64,000 nt of DNA from positions 47,457 to 111,456 of the forward strand of contig NZ_AUCT01000025.1 in the NCBI RefSeq assembly GCF_000429905.1, read 5' to 3'. Position 1 is the stretch's first letter, and every line of letters begins with the position of its first letter. This document shows, piece after piece, positions 17,352-26,319 of this stretch. Origin of the DNA: Desulfatibacillum aliphaticivorans DSM 15576. Lineage in GTDB: Bacteria > Desulfobacterota > Desulfobacteria > Desulfobacterales > Desulfatibacillaceae. The position numbers and the translations under genes are program-made. The notes under the pieces are model-generated. The model did not search any database. It was not told the origin of the DNA and was given only the letters and a program-made list of their open reading frames with translations.

Positions 17352-17443
17352 TATGTGTCTCCTCTTATAATCATTTACGTCGGGTTTCGGGGGGCTGAAC
17401 CCATCCCGCGGCTATACAGAAGCCAATGCGGGTTAAAATAATA

Positions 17444-17929
17444 TCACAGGGGAAGGATTTCCCCGGAGATCCCTTTTTCATCAACGGTCAGAACGCCTAC
17501 GGTTCCGGTTTCCGTTCCCATGCTGTAGGAAGTGAAGGCGCCCGGATTGAACATGAGCACGCCTTGCTTCAAATGGTTGGCCGGAGAATGGGTGTGGCCG
17601 TATACAATGGCCTCCACATCATCGAATTCCTTGAAGATCCTGTCTTCCAGCCCGGTCCTGGAGCCGTGCCCGTGAATCAGGCCGATGCGGACGCCTTCCA
17701 CGGTAATCACCTCTTTGGGGCTTAAAACCTGGGTGGAGTCCCGTTCGCACATATTGCCGCACACGGCCACGACCTTCTTGTCGATAAACGCGTCAAGCAC
17801 CCGGATGCTTACCAGATCGCCGGCATGGAGCACCATGGAAACGTCCTTGAACTGACGCTCCGCCAAGCGAAACATGCGTTCGTTGGGCATCCGCATATGA
17901 GTGTCTGATATTACGCCGATCTTTGTCAT
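17444..17929 (-). CDS. YfcE/MJ0936-type phosphodiesterase
   Basis: A 161-residue single-domain calcineurin-like metallophosphoesterase. Metal motifs: ISDTHMR at the N-terminus, LHAGDLV, CGNMCERD, GLIHGHGS and YGHTHSP. Members hydrolyse phosphodiesters; physiological substrates are mostly unknown. The start at 17929 has GAGGAG upstream. It sits between queA and purC on the minus strand. Confidence 0.88.
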   Translation of the reverse strand: MTKIGVISDTHMRMPNERMFRLAERQFKDVSMVLHAGDLVSIRVLDAFIDKKVVAVCGNMCERDSTQVLSPKEVITVEGVRIGLIHGHGSRTGLEDRIFKEFDDVEAIVYGHTHSPANHLKQGVLMFNPGAFTSYSMGTETGTVGVLTVDEKGISGEILPL

Positions 17930-17992
17930 GTTTTCTCCTCGCAAAAATCGAAAACTCTATTTATGCGGGCTTGGCCCCAGTATGTCAATCAA

Positions 17993-19072
17993 TTATTCAA
18001 TGAACATGGCGTCGCCGTAGCTGAAAAAGCGGTATTTCTCGGCGACCGCCTCCTGATAGGCCGCCAGGATGTTTTCCCGGCCGGCCAGGGCGGAAACCAG
18101 CATGAGCAATGTGGATTGGGGCAAGTGGAAATTGGTGATCAAAGCGTCCACGATGTTGAAACGGAAGCCCGGCATGATGAACAAATCGCACATGCCGGAG
18201 CCCGCAACCACCCTGCCCTCTTTTTTTGAAGAGTATTCCAGGGTGCGGACGGAAGTAGTGCCCACGGCCACGACCCTGCGGCCCTGATCCTTGGCATGAT
18301 TGATGGCCTGGGCTGCTTCAGGGCTGATTTCGTAGAATTCGGAATGCATTTTATGCTTTCGCACGTCGTCCACGCGCACGGGCATAAAGGTTCCATACCC
18401 CACATGCAGGGTGATGCGGACGAATTCCACGCCTTTGGCCTGGATGAAATCCAGCAGTTCGGGCGTAAAATGCAGCCCGGCGGTTGGGGCTGCCACGGCG
18501 CCCTTATGGCGGGCGTAGGTGGTCTGATACCGCTCCCGGTCGTTGCAAGGGGGCGCGTCCCCGTCCCTGCGAATATAGGGAGGAAGGGGGATGGCCGCGA
18601 TGTCGTCCAGCACCGCTCCCGGCTCCGTGGGACACGTGAATTCCAATAGGCAAATCCGGTCTTCCGCCTTCAGGACTTTGGCTTTCAGGCCCTTGTCAAA
18701 TAGCAGCCGGGATCCTGGCTTGGGGCGTTTGGAGGCCTTGACCAGGCATTCGCAGGCAAAGGGCTCTCCCGGGCCGGCCTGGGCCACAGGGCGGTAATCT
18801 ATGATGAGCGCCTCCACCTTGCCGCCGGTCTCTTTTTTGCCAAAGAGGCGAACGGGCGTCACCTTGGTGTCGTTCACCACCATCAGGTCTCCGGGCTGAA
18901 GCAGGTCCGCCGCCTGGGCGAATTGCAGGTGGGCGGTCTGGCCGGTGTTCTTGTCCAGCTTGAGAAGGCGCGAAGCGTCGCGTTTTTCAGCGGGCGCCTG
19001 GGCGATCAACTCTTCGGGCAGCTCGTAATCGTAGGATGCCAGGGAATAAAAATCTTGGGTCGGTTCGGTCAT
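17993..19072 (-). CDS. queA: S-adenosylmethionine:tRNA ribosyltransferase-isomerase
   Basis: 359 residues. Transfers and isomerises the ribosyl part of SAM onto preQ1-modified tRNA to give epoxyqueuosine. Conserved segments: YELPEELIAQAPAEKRDASR at the N-terminus, PGDLMVVNDTKVTPVRLFG, GAVAAPTAGLHFTPELL, HVGYGTF and TNFHLPQSTLLMLVSA. The ATG at 19072 is chosen because the family starts close to this point; it has only a weak GAAGA site. The gene lies 31 bases after dnaB and is probably co-transcribed. Confidence 0.95.
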   Translation of the reverse strand: MTEPTQDFYSLASYDYELPEELIAQAPAEKRDASRLLKLDKNTGQTAHLQFAQAADLLQPGDLMVVNDTKVTPVRLFGKKETGGKVEALIIDYRPVAQAGPGEPFACECLVKASKRPKPGSRLLFDKGLKAKVLKAEDRICLLEFTCPTEPGAVLDDIAAIPLPPYIRRDGDAPPCNDRERYQTTYARHKGAVAAPTAGLHFTPELLDFIQAKGVEFVRITLHVGYGTFMPVRVDDVRKHKMHSEFYEISPEAAQAINHAKDQGRRVVAVGTTSVRTLEYSSKKEGRVVAGSGMCDLFIMPGFRFNIVDALITNFHLPQSTLLMLVSALAGRENILAAYQEAVAEKYRFFSYGDAMFIE

Positions 19073-19103
19073 TGTTTTCTTCAAGTCGGGCGCGCCAGGG
19101 ACG

Positions 19104-20480
19104 TTATTGGCCGTTCTGGGCCGGGGCGCCTGCATCGGCGCTGAGGTTATCGAACCGGGTGTAGTCGGCGTTGAAATACAGGGTGAACTTGCCCGTGGGC
19201 CCGCTGCGCTGCTTGGCGATTTTGATTTCCGCCTCGCCGCTGTTGGAGCCGCCCTCCTCCTGGCTGTACGCCGCCTCCCGGTAGATGAACATAATCATGT
19301 CCGCGTCCTGCTCCAGGGCGCCGGACTCGCGAAGGTCGGCGATCTGGGGGCGTTTGTCGCTCCGCTCCTCCACCTTGCGGTTAAGCTGGGACAGGGCCAG
19401 AACCGGGATTTCCAACTCTTTGGCCAAGGCCTTGAGGGATCGGGAAATTTCGGAAATTTCCAGGTCGCGGCGTTCCGCCTCGGGCGGGCCTTTCATGAGC
19501 TGCACGTAATCGATAACCACGAATCCAAGGCCTTTGTCCTTTTTCAAACGCCTCGCCTTGGCCCGAACGTCCATGGCGGTGAGCACCGGGGAGTCGTCAA
19601 TAAAAATCGGGGCTTCGTACAATTGATGGGCCGCGGAAACCAGCTTGGAATGATCGTCCTGGGCGAAAAATCCGGAACGCAGGTTGGCGGAGTTGACGCG
19701 GGCTTCGGCGCATAAAAGACGCCGGCAAAGCTGGTCGGACGACATTTCCAAGGAGAACACCAGGGTCGGAGCTCCGCCGATCACCGCCGCGTTGCGGGCG
19801 ATGTTCAGGGCGAAGGCCGTTTTGCCCATGCCGGGGCGCGCCGCCAGAATAATAAGGTCCGAAGGCTGAAATCCGGCCGTAAAGGTGTTCAAGCGGGAGA
19901 AGCCGGTGTCCACGCCGGTGATCAGGGCCCGGTTTTCCGCTCTTTTGGCGATGGATTCCAGGGCCGAGTTGATCAGGCCGCCCAACTGACTCATGGACGT
20001 GCCGCCTTTTTCCTCAGCCACGGCGAAAATGGAGCTTTCGGCGAAATCCACCACCTCGCGCACGTTGCCTTTGTCCTCATAGGCCTTGGTGGCGATATCC
20101 GACGCACTGGAAATAAGCCTGCGCAGCAAGGATTTATCCCGCACGATATTGGCGTAATACACCGAGTTGGCGGCCATGGGCACGGAGTTGACCAGCCTGG
20201 ACAGAAAGGCGGCCCCGCCTACGGCTTCCATTTCCTTCTGCTCCTGGAGCTTGTTGGCGATGGTCACCAAATCCACAGGCTCGCTCTGGCTGAACAGCCT
20301 GAGCATGGTTGAATAAATTTTAGCGTGGGCGTCCCGATAGAAGTCGCCGGGGCTAAGGATTTCCTGCACTTCCAGCAAGGCCTGATTATCCAGCAGAATG
20401 GCGCTGAGTATGGATTCCTCCGCCTCGATATTATGAGGGGGGAGTTTGGTCAGGGATTGGTCCTTGTTTTTGGCTGCCAA
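19104..20480 (-). CDS. dnaB: Replicative DNA helicase DnaB
   Basis: A 458-residue hexameric 5'-3' helicase of the replication fork. The N-terminal primase-interaction domain (PPHNIEAEESILSAILLD) is followed by the RecA-like motor with Walker A ARPGMGKTAFA, FSLEMSSDQL, the Walker B region GFVVIDYVQLM and ALSQLNRKVEER. The start is a TTG at 20480, supported by AGGAG seven bases upstream and by the family's usual N-terminus. It is downstream of rplI, a common order in this group, but separated by a hairpin. Confidence 0.95.
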   Translation of the reverse strand: MAAKNKDQSLTKLPPHNIEAEESILSAILLDNQALLEVQEILSPGDFYRDAHAKIYSTMLRLFSQSEPVDLVTIANKLQEQKEMEAVGGAAFLSRLVNSVPMAANSVYYANIVRDKSLLRRLISSASDIATKAYEDKGNVREVVDFAESSIFAVAEEKGGTSMSQLGGLINSALESIAKRAENRALITGVDTGFSRLNTFTAGFQPSDLIILAARPGMGKTAFALNIARNAAVIGGAPTLVFSLEMSSDQLCRRLLCAEARVNSANLRSGFFAQDDHSKLVSAAHQLYEAPIFIDDSPVLTAMDVRAKARRLKKDKGLGFVVIDYVQLMKGPPEAERRDLEISEISRSLKALAKELEIPVLALSQLNRKVEERSDKRPQIADLRESGALEQDADMIMFIYREAAYSQEEGGSNSGEAEIKIAKQRSGPTGKFTLYFNADYTRFDNLSADAGAPAQNGQ

Positions 20481-20689
20481 CGGCGGTCTCCTAAAGGCAA
20501 AATTGTATTTTGAGCGAGCCTATCCTTAATAACATACTGTTATCACTTAGGATATAAGTAAAAACAAGCGGAAATTAATTGAATTTTTCGCCTGAAGCGG
20601 ATTAGGCGATGGTAGCAAAAAACAATCCATTGGACAATCTGTTTTCCGTCAATAACGCCATGCAGCAGGGAGCGGCCTTGGAAACAAAC
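20481..20689. promoter_or_regulatory. Probable dnaB promoter region with a dyad
   Basis: At 20521-20554 outer arms TATCCT/AGGATA enclose a slightly off-centre ATAAC/GTTAT pair. It is placed as expected for control of dnaB (minus). No clear sigma-70 pair was identified. Confidence 0.3.
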
Positions 20690-20725
20690 AGCGGTGCGTC
20701 CAGACGGAAGTCCGGGCGCACCGCT
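20690..20725 (-). terminator. Hairpin after rplI
   Basis: 9-bp perfect stem AGCGGTGCG / CGCACCGCT with further internal pairing; TGTTTGTTT follows on the minus strand. It probably ends the ribosomal-protein operon, with some readthrough possible. Confidence 0.55.
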
Positions 20726-20768
20726 GATATGATGCAATCCAGTCAAAAAAGGACTAAAGGCAGGGCTC

Positions 20769-21215
20769 TTAGTCTTCGGGAACCACTTCCACGATAATTT
20801 CCGGTTTGACGCCGGCGAACACGCGAACGGGCACTTCAAAGGTTCCCAGGGTCTTGATGGACTCTGCGAGCAGAATCATGCTCTTTTCCACTTCAACGCC
20901 TTTTTCCGCCAGAGCATCCTGGATGTCCTTGACTTTAATGGAGCCGTAAAGCCTGTCTTCTTCACTGACCTTGGCCTTGAGGGTGACTTTGACGCCCTCA
21001 ATGCGTTTGGCCATTTCTTCGGCCAGGGCTTTTTCTTTGGCTATTTTGGCTTCCCACTTGACGCGCTTGAGTTCCACCACCTTACGGTTGGCTTCCGTAG
21101 CGAGCACAGCCTTTTTCTTGGGAAGCAGGTAATTCCTGGCGTATCCGTCAGCCACCGCCACTTCGGAGCCGATGAGACCCAGGGAATCTATGTTTTCAGT
21201 TAATATCACCTTCAT
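20769..21215 (-). CDS. rplI: 50S ribosomal protein L9
   Basis: 148 residues, the usual length. The N-terminal rRNA-binding domain (MKVILTENIDSLG, VADGYARNYLLPKKKA) is joined by a long charged helix to the C-terminal domain (EEDRLYGSIKVKDI). The start at 21215 has GGAGG. That ribosome site lies inside the 3' end of the DUF2232 gene, which overlaps by 20 bases, so translation is coupled. Confidence 0.97.
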   Translation of the reverse strand: MKVILTENIDSLGLIGSEVAVADGYARNYLLPKKKAVLATEANRKVVELKRVKWEAKIAKEKALAEEMAKRIEGVKVTLKAKVSEEDRLYGSIKVKDIQDALAEKGVEVEKSMILLAESIKTLGTFEVPVRVFAGVKPEIIVEVVPED

Positions 21216-22191
21216 TGTCGTCCTCCGCAAAACCTTTTTTCTGGAGCTTTCTGTAATCAGCCCACAGGTCGAATAATCCCAGACCCGCCAGCATGAGCAT
21301 GGCGATGGGCCATGCAATGACATAGACCACGCAGATGATGAGAACCTGCTGAGGTCCGGGAATACGGAACTTGTTCATTTGAAACAAGACGATGGCCAGC
21401 CCGTTAAGCATGTAGACGGCCATGACCAAAATGCCCACGATCAGGGCCATGTCGTTGATGGCCGTCCCCTGGAAGAAAATGAGTCCGCCCATGCAGGCGA
21501 TAGCGACCCAAACCAAGTGATCCGGCGCTTTCCATTCCCTGAATGGAACATAGTCGGGATAGGGCCATCCCATTCGCAAGTAAATTAACCTTGCAAACCA
21601 GATATTCAGCCAGGCGATGAGCATGACTGAGGCCAGAACCGCACCCAGGTAAACCCGCTTAATCGCTCTTATTAACGATTGGCGCTGCTCCTGAGTCAGT
21701 TCCGATTGTATCTGTTTCAGGAATTCGGGGCCCTGGATGGAAGCAACCAATTCCTCGAATCTCTGAAATTCCTCCTGCCCTTGGGCTTCGTACCGAAAGG
21801 AGTCGCCTTGAATCAATGTCAGGGCGGCTCCCCAAATCAGTATAAAGCCTACAAGGCTGTATACCGTCGTCTTTTCAAGGCTTAAGCCTTTTTCCAGGCA
21901 TTCCTGGATAATGACGCCGAGGGAAAGGATGCTGGCATAGGTGACGACTTCTTCGCCGGCTATGTAATCGGCGCCGAACAGGGCGACGAAAGCAGCGGCG
22001 CCGGCCAAAATCATGACCGCGCTGAATCTTCCGTAAACCGCCCTGTAATAAACCATGGGCGCGGGCAGGATCAGTTCCAAAGCGGTTGAGAACCTGCCCA
22101 GCAGTATGGCCGCGACAAGAAAGACGCCGGTGGTCAGAATGCCCATGGCAAGATCCCTGCCGGAAGCTTTTACTCCGGGGATTGCCGTCAT
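21196..22191 (-). CDS. DUF2232 (YybS-like) multi-spanning membrane protein
   Basis: 331 residues with about eight hydrophobic segments: GILTTGVFLVAAILLG, VMILAGAAAFVALFG, SLVGFILIWGAALTLI, GAVLASVMLIAWLNIW, VWVAIACMGGLIFF and others. A soluble stretch lies near residues 130-170. The position between rpsR and rplI is typical for this family. The molecular function is unknown; energy-coupling-transporter S-component-like folds have been suggested for related proteins. Confidence 0.8.
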   Translation of the reverse strand: MTAIPGVKASGRDLAMGILTTGVFLVAAILLGRFSTALELILPAPMVYYRAVYGRFSAVMILAGAAAFVALFGADYIAGEEVVTYASILSLGVIIQECLEKGLSLEKTTVYSLVGFILIWGAALTLIQGDSFRYEAQGQEEFQRFEELVASIQGPEFLKQIQSELTQEQRQSLIRAIKRVYLGAVLASVMLIAWLNIWFARLIYLRMGWPYPDYVPFREWKAPDHLVWVAIACMGGLIFFQGTAINDMALIVGILVMAVYMLNGLAIVLFQMNKFRIPGPQQVLIICVVYVIAWPIAMLMLAGLGLFDLWADYRKLQKKGFAEDDNEGDIN

Positions 22192-22212
22192 CCTGTTCCT
22201 CTCAGGCCAACC

Positions 22213-22461
22213 CTAAGCGTCCGGGGTGTTGCCCACAAAAGGCATCAGAGCAATGGCCCTGGCCCTTTTGATGGCCGTGGTCAGAGCCCGCTGATGCTTG
22301 GCGCAGGTTCCGGAGATGCGCCTGGGCACGATTTTGCCCCGTTCCGTAGTGAAATATTTCAGGGTCCTGGGATCCTTGTAATTAATCTCCAGGGTCTTAT
22401 CAGCACAAAAACGACAAACCTTGCGGCGATGGAAAAACCTTCTTTTTCTTCTAAAAGCCAT
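22213..22461 (-). CDS. rpsR: 30S ribosomal protein S18
   Basis: 82 residues. Contains the S18 signature region: RRKVCRFCADK near the N-terminus, IVPRRISGTCAKHQR and ALTTAIKRARAIALMPF. Its ATG overlaps the rpsF stop by one base (TAATG). S18 forms a heterodimer with S6 in the platform of the 30S subunit. Confidence 0.97.
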   Translation of the reverse strand: MAFRRKRRFFHRRKVCRFCADKTLEINYKDPRTLKYFTTERGKIVPRRISGTCAKHQRALTTAIKRARAIALMPFVGNTPDA

Positions 22462-23033
22462 TATGCATCCTCCTCATCGGATTTCGGTTCTTCGGCGGGC
22501 TCCTCGGCGGGGGCTTCAGCCGGAGCTTCTTCAGCCGGAGCTTCTTCGGCCGGAGCTTCTTCGGCCGGGGCTTCTGCAGCCGGAGCTTCTTTGGCCGGGG
22601 CTTCCGCAGCCTTGGCGGCTTCTTCTTCAGCGGCCTTTTCGGCTTCCAGCCTGGCGGCTTCGGCCTTTTCGGCGGCGGCTTTCTGAGCGGCTTCCTTTTC
22701 AGCCTTGGCCTTGGCCACTTGTTCCTTCACGGCATCCAGGTCCACTTCCTCTTCCGTCTGGATGGTGAGGAACTTGAGAATCCGATCGTCGATGCGCATG
22801 ATGCGCTCCATTTCCGCGATCAGGCTTCCTTCCGCGCAGAAATCCATGAGGACGTAATAGCCTCTTTTCTTCTTTTTGACTTCGTAGGCGAGCTTTCGGG
22901 CGCCCCATTCGTCAAAAAAGGCTATGTAGCCGTCGTGTTCCGCAATCAAACCCTGCATCTTCTCGAACAACGTTGCTCTGTTGTCTTCCGGAAGATCAGG
23001 ATCCGAAATGAAAATAGTTTCGTACCTTCTCAT
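22461..23033 (-). CDS. rpsF: 30S ribosomal protein S6 with a long Ala/Glu-rich tail
   Basis: 190 residues. Residues 1 to about 95 are a normal S6 (RRYETIFISDPDLPED, GARKLAYEVKKKKRGYYVLM). The remaining ~95 residues are low-complexity: a KAEKEAAQKAAAEKAEAA helix-like part followed by repeats of APAEE/EAPAE and an acidic end. S6 tails vary, but this roughly doubles the protein. AGAGGAGG precedes the ATG. First gene of the operon rpsF-rpsR-DUF2232-rplI. Confidence 0.95.
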   Translation of the reverse strand: MRRYETIFISDPDLPEDNRATLFEKMQGLIAEHDGYIAFFDEWGARKLAYEVKKKKRGYYVLMDFCAEGSLIAEMERIMRIDDRILKFLTIQTEEEVDLDAVKEQVAKAKAEKEAAQKAAAEKAEAARLEAEKAAEEEAAKAAEAPAKEAPAAEAPAEEAPAEEAPAEEAPAEAPAEEPAEEPKSDEEDA

Positions 23034-23091
23034 CGTTCCTCCTCTCGGATATAGCCCTTTTTACAATAAAAAGAGCAAGGATCTAATATTT

Positions 23092-23132
23092 GGGGCGTAC
23101 TGGCCCCTTTCTTTTGGCGGGAATGCCAAAAG
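23092..23132 (-). promoter_or_regulatory. Two-hairpin leader of the rpsF operon
   Basis: Immediately after the predicted transcription start are two perfect hairpins: CTTTTGGC/GCCAAAAG (23111-23132, minus-strand loop ATTCCC) and GGGGC/GCCCC (23092-23107). S6:S18 is known to regulate its own mRNA in many bacteria, so a regulatory leader is plausible. I cannot confirm the known motif. Confidence 0.4.
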
Positions 23133-23137
23133 AAGCC

Positions 23138-23166
23138 TTGTTACACGGAGGGCGCGGCTGTGTCAA
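23138..23166 (-). promoter_or_regulatory. Sigma-70 promoter of the rpsF operon
   Basis: Minus strand: TTGACA at 23166-23161, a 17-base spacer, TAACAA at 23143-23138. A perfect -35 with ideal spacing; the start would be near 23131. The remainder of 23167-23418 shows nothing I can name. Confidence 0.65.
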
Positions 23167-23418
23167 GCATTTTGGAGCATTTTTACCTGCGCGACAATTA
23201 TTACTTTAATAAAGAAGCGGTATATGCGTCACCATTACCCAACCAAGCCCGACTATGTATAAGGGATGAAAAGGCCTTGCCATGGATTGGGCCTTCATGT
23301 ATAGAGGATTATTGATATAACCTTACCCCGTATATCTTTAACATCGGCTGGCTTCTTATCCTGGACCCCGATCCAGCCAGATGAAATCTTCGTATGGAAT
23401 AAAGGCTGATTTTATATT

Positions 23419-24006
23419 TTGACATTCAAGATTTCCCATAACATCAAGACGATCATATGCGCCCTTGTCGCCTTTGTGTGCCTGACCAGCGCATGGCCTG
23501 CGCCAGCCCTGGCCGAAGAAGCGAGGATCACGGACTTTGTGGTGACCAACACCCGGGACGACTTATTGATATATCTGACTTTGGAAGGATGTTTCACCAA
23601 GGATATTGAAGAGGCTATCCTAACCGGCATTCCCACCACGTTTTCCATATTCGCTTCCTTATCCCGCCATAGAAGTTTCTGGATGGACAAGGAAATCGCA
23701 GATCTCACCATCACCCACGCCATCACCTATGACAGTCTGAAAAAAGAGTTCACCGTAGTCCGCTCGGAAAAGGAAGGCCCTCCTTTGGTGACCCGGGATT
23801 TTTCCGAAGCCAAAAAGGCCATGTCCGAGGTCGACAGCTTGAAGATCGTAGCCCTGGACAAGCTGGAAAAAGGCCATAAATACCAAGTGCAGGCTAAAGC
23901 TGAACTGGACAAGGTCACGTTGCCTTTGTATCTTCATTATGTGCTTTTTTTCGTGTCCGCCTGGGACTTTGAAACCAAGTGGTATACGATTGATTTTATG
24001 TATTAA
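23419..24006 (+). CDS. DUF4390 exported protein
   Basis: 195 residues with a Sec-type signal peptide (IKTIICALVAFVCLTSA, then PAPALAEEA). The mature part is beta-rich, with YLTLEGCFTKDIEEAILTGIP and a C-terminal WDFETKWYTIDFMY, as in DUF4390. Members typically sit directly upstream of NtrY-type kinases, as here, suggesting an envelope partner of that sensor. The start appears to be the TTG at 23419, because a stop lies 12 bases upstream and no ATG precedes the signal. No clear ribosome site, so the start is uncertain. Confidence 0.75.
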   Translation: MTFKISHNIKTIICALVAFVCLTSAWPAPALAEEARITDFVVTNTRDDLLIYLTLEGCFTKDIEEAILTGIPTTFSIFASLSRHRSFWMDKEIADLTITHAITYDSLKKEFTVVRSEKEGPPLVTRDFSEAKKAMSEVDSLKIVALDKLEKGHKYQVQAKAELDKVTLPLYLHYVLFFVSAWDFETKWYTIDFMY

Positions 24007-24054
24007 ACTCCGGTCGCAAAATGGCCGTTGGACCCATAGCCAGAGCCTGTCGCC

Positions 24055-26301
24055 ATGCCGCTAAAGCTGAAAAATACCAAAGGGTTTAAAAACATTTCCG
24101 ATGCGGAGAGAAAAAAACGCCGCCGGGAATGGGTGCTGGCGGTCCTCATCATATTTTTCATAGCGGCTCTCACCTACGCCCAGACCCGGGGCATTCAGTT
24201 CGGCAAGTCCATACCGGTTTCCAGCACTGTTCTGATGTTCATCATCATCAACATCAACCTGCTGCTGGTTATCATCCTGTTTTTCCTGGTCGTTCGCAAC
24301 GTGGTCAAGCTGCTGTACGAACGGCGAAGCAGGGTGCTTGGCTCCCAACTTAGAACCAAGCTGGCTTTATCGTTCATCACCCTGTCCATCGTGCCTACGG
24401 CGGTTTTGTTTTTCTTTTCGCTCCTTTTCATCAGCCACAGCATCACGTCGTGGTTTAACGTCCCTGTGCTCAATTCTTTGGAAAGTTCTTTGGAAGTGGG
24501 CCGGGAATTGTACGAACAAGTGGAGTCCAATCACGAATTTTTCGTCCAGCGGGTCGCCTATCAGGTAAAAGCGAAGAACTACCTGGACCCCGACAGGAAC
24601 AAGGCCCTCAGTCACTACGTGGTCATCACCCAGCGGGAATTCAACCTGGATGCGGTGGAGATTTACGGACCGGACGCCGCATTGACTGCGTTTTCTTCGG
24701 ACCTGTTTACGGACTCCGGCGCCCTGCCCCCTTTAAAGCTGGCCGACTTGCAGAAGGAAGGGGATTCGGAAGAGAAAAAATTCTATACCTTTAATGTATC
24801 GCTTCCCCATGGCGAACTGGTTAGAACCATCGGGCCCATTCCGTTTTCGGAAACCCGCAAGAAGGCGGCCGGTTTTGTGGCGATTTCCACCCTCCTGCCC
24901 GCCAAACTGTCCAAAAATCTGACCTCCATCAAAGACGGCGTGGATTCCTACCGCCAAACCCAGATTCTAAAGGACCCCTTTGAGTCCCATTTGTACATCA
25001 CCTTGTCCATTGTGGCCATGCTGGTGCTTTTTTGCGCCATCTGGTTCGGATTTCATCTGGCCAAAACCCTGACCGTGCCCATTGCCCACCTGGCGGAAGG
25101 CACCCGAAGGGTTGCCGGCGGAGACCTGGAATTCACCCTTCTAAAAATCGCCGACGACGAAATGGGCAGTCTGGTGGACGCGTTTAACAAGATGACCCGG
25201 GACCTGCGCATGAGCCGGGAGCAGTTGGAGTACACGGCTCTCAGGCTGGCGGAGCAGAACACGGAGATAGAAAATCGCCGGGTGTATATGGAGGTTGTGC
25301 TGCGAAACGTTTCCGCCGGGGTCATCTCTTTGGACGACAGCGGGCGATTCGCCACCATCAACACATCCGCGGAAAAGATGCTGGGGATTCGAGGCGAGGA
25401 TATTCTCGGGCGTTCTTACAAGGACATGCTTTCGGGCGAGTACACCCTGGTGGTGGAGGAAGCTCTTGAAAAGCTCGAGATGTCCGGCGAAAACTACCTG
25501 GAAATCCCTGTCAAACTGATCGTGAACGAACGCCCCAGGAGCTTTTTGGTCCATGTTTCCGCTTTGGTGGACGATCAGAATCAGGACATGGGCATGGTGG
25601 TGGTTTTTGACGACCTGACCGAGCTGGAGCGGGCTCAAAGGCTGGCTGCATGGCGGGAGGTTGCCCGCAGAGTGGCCCATGAGGTCAAGAACCCCCTTAC
25701 GCCCATTAAACTGTCAGCCCAGAGGCTTGCCCGGAAGTTCCAGGATCAGGTGGACGATCCGGTGTTCGGCAAATGCACGGACACTATTATTGAACAGGTG
25801 GACGTCATACGGAATCTTGTGAATGAGTTTTCCGCATACGCAAGATTTCCGTCCCCGGCTCCCACTCCATGCGATTTGCCGGCGCTGACGGCGGAAGCCA
25901 TGGTTCCGTACCTGGAAAGCCCCGGAGAAATCAGGTTTGAGCTGAGCGCGGATGAAAATACGCCCAGGCTCATGCTGGACCACAGGCAGATCAAACGGGC
26001 GTTGATCAATCTGGTGGACAACGCCATCGCCGCCATTGAGGGCCCGGGCGCCATTCACGTCTCCGTGAAGTACAATCCCGGAGCGAAAACCGTCAGAGTG
26101 GAAGTTGCGGATACGGGCAAGGGCATCACCGCTGAAGAAAAAGTCCGCTTGTTCGAACCGTATTTTTCCACTAAAAAAGCGGGTACAGGCCTGGGCCTGT
26201 CCATTGTAAACACGATTGTGACGGATCATGGGGGGGCCATTCGCGTGGCAAACAACCATCCCAAGGGCGCCCGGTTTATCGTGGAATTCCCCGTGGAATA
26301 G
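24055..26301 (+). CDS. NtrY-type sensor histidine kinase
   Basis: A 748-residue inner-membrane kinase. Three N-terminal membrane helices fall within residues 20-130; an extracytoplasmic domain follows, then a fourth helix near 320-340. After it come HAMP (HLAEGTRRVAGGDLEF), PAS (about 405-510), and HisKA with the phospho-acceptor His542 in RRVAHEVKNPLTPIKLSAQR. An HATPase domain ends the protein (NLVDNAIAAIE, DTGKGI, GTGLGLSIV). The architecture is that of NtrY. It is followed after 18 bases by its response regulator. The sensed signal is unknown, possibly nitrogen or redox state. Confidence 0.9.
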   Translation: MPLKLKNTKGFKNISDAERKKRRREWVLAVLIIFFIAALTYAQTRGIQFGKSIPVSSTVLMFIIININLLLVIILFFLVVRNVVKLLYERRSRVLGSQLRTKLALSFITLSIVPTAVLFFFSLLFISHSITSWFNVPVLNSLESSLEVGRELYEQVESNHEFFVQRVAYQVKAKNYLDPDRNKALSHYVVITQREFNLDAVEIYGPDAALTAFSSDLFTDSGALPPLKLADLQKEGDSEEKKFYTFNVSLPHGELVRTIGPIPFSETRKKAAGFVAISTLLPAKLSKNLTSIKDGVDSYRQTQILKDPFESHLYITLSIVAMLVLFCAIWFGFHLAKTLTVPIAHLAEGTRRVAGGDLEFTLLKIADDEMGSLVDAFNKMTRDLRMSREQLEYTALRLAEQNTEIENRRVYMEVVLRNVSAGVISLDDSGRFATINTSAEKMLGIRGEDILGRSYKDMLSGEYTLVVEEALEKLEMSGENYLEIPVKLIVNERPRSFLVHVSALVDDQNQDMGMVVVFDDLTELERAQRLAAWREVARRVAHEVKNPLTPIKLSAQRLARKFQDQVDDPVFGKCTDTIIEQVDVIRNLVNEFSAYARFPSPAPTPCDLPALTAEAMVPYLESPGEIRFELSADENTPRLMLDHRQIKRALINLVDNAIAAIEGPGAIHVSVKYNPGAKTVRVEVADTGKGITAEEKVRLFEPYFSTKKAGTGLGLSIVNTIVTDHGGAIRVANNHPKGARFIVEFPVE

Positions 26302-26319
26302 TCAAGGAGAGAAACAAGC

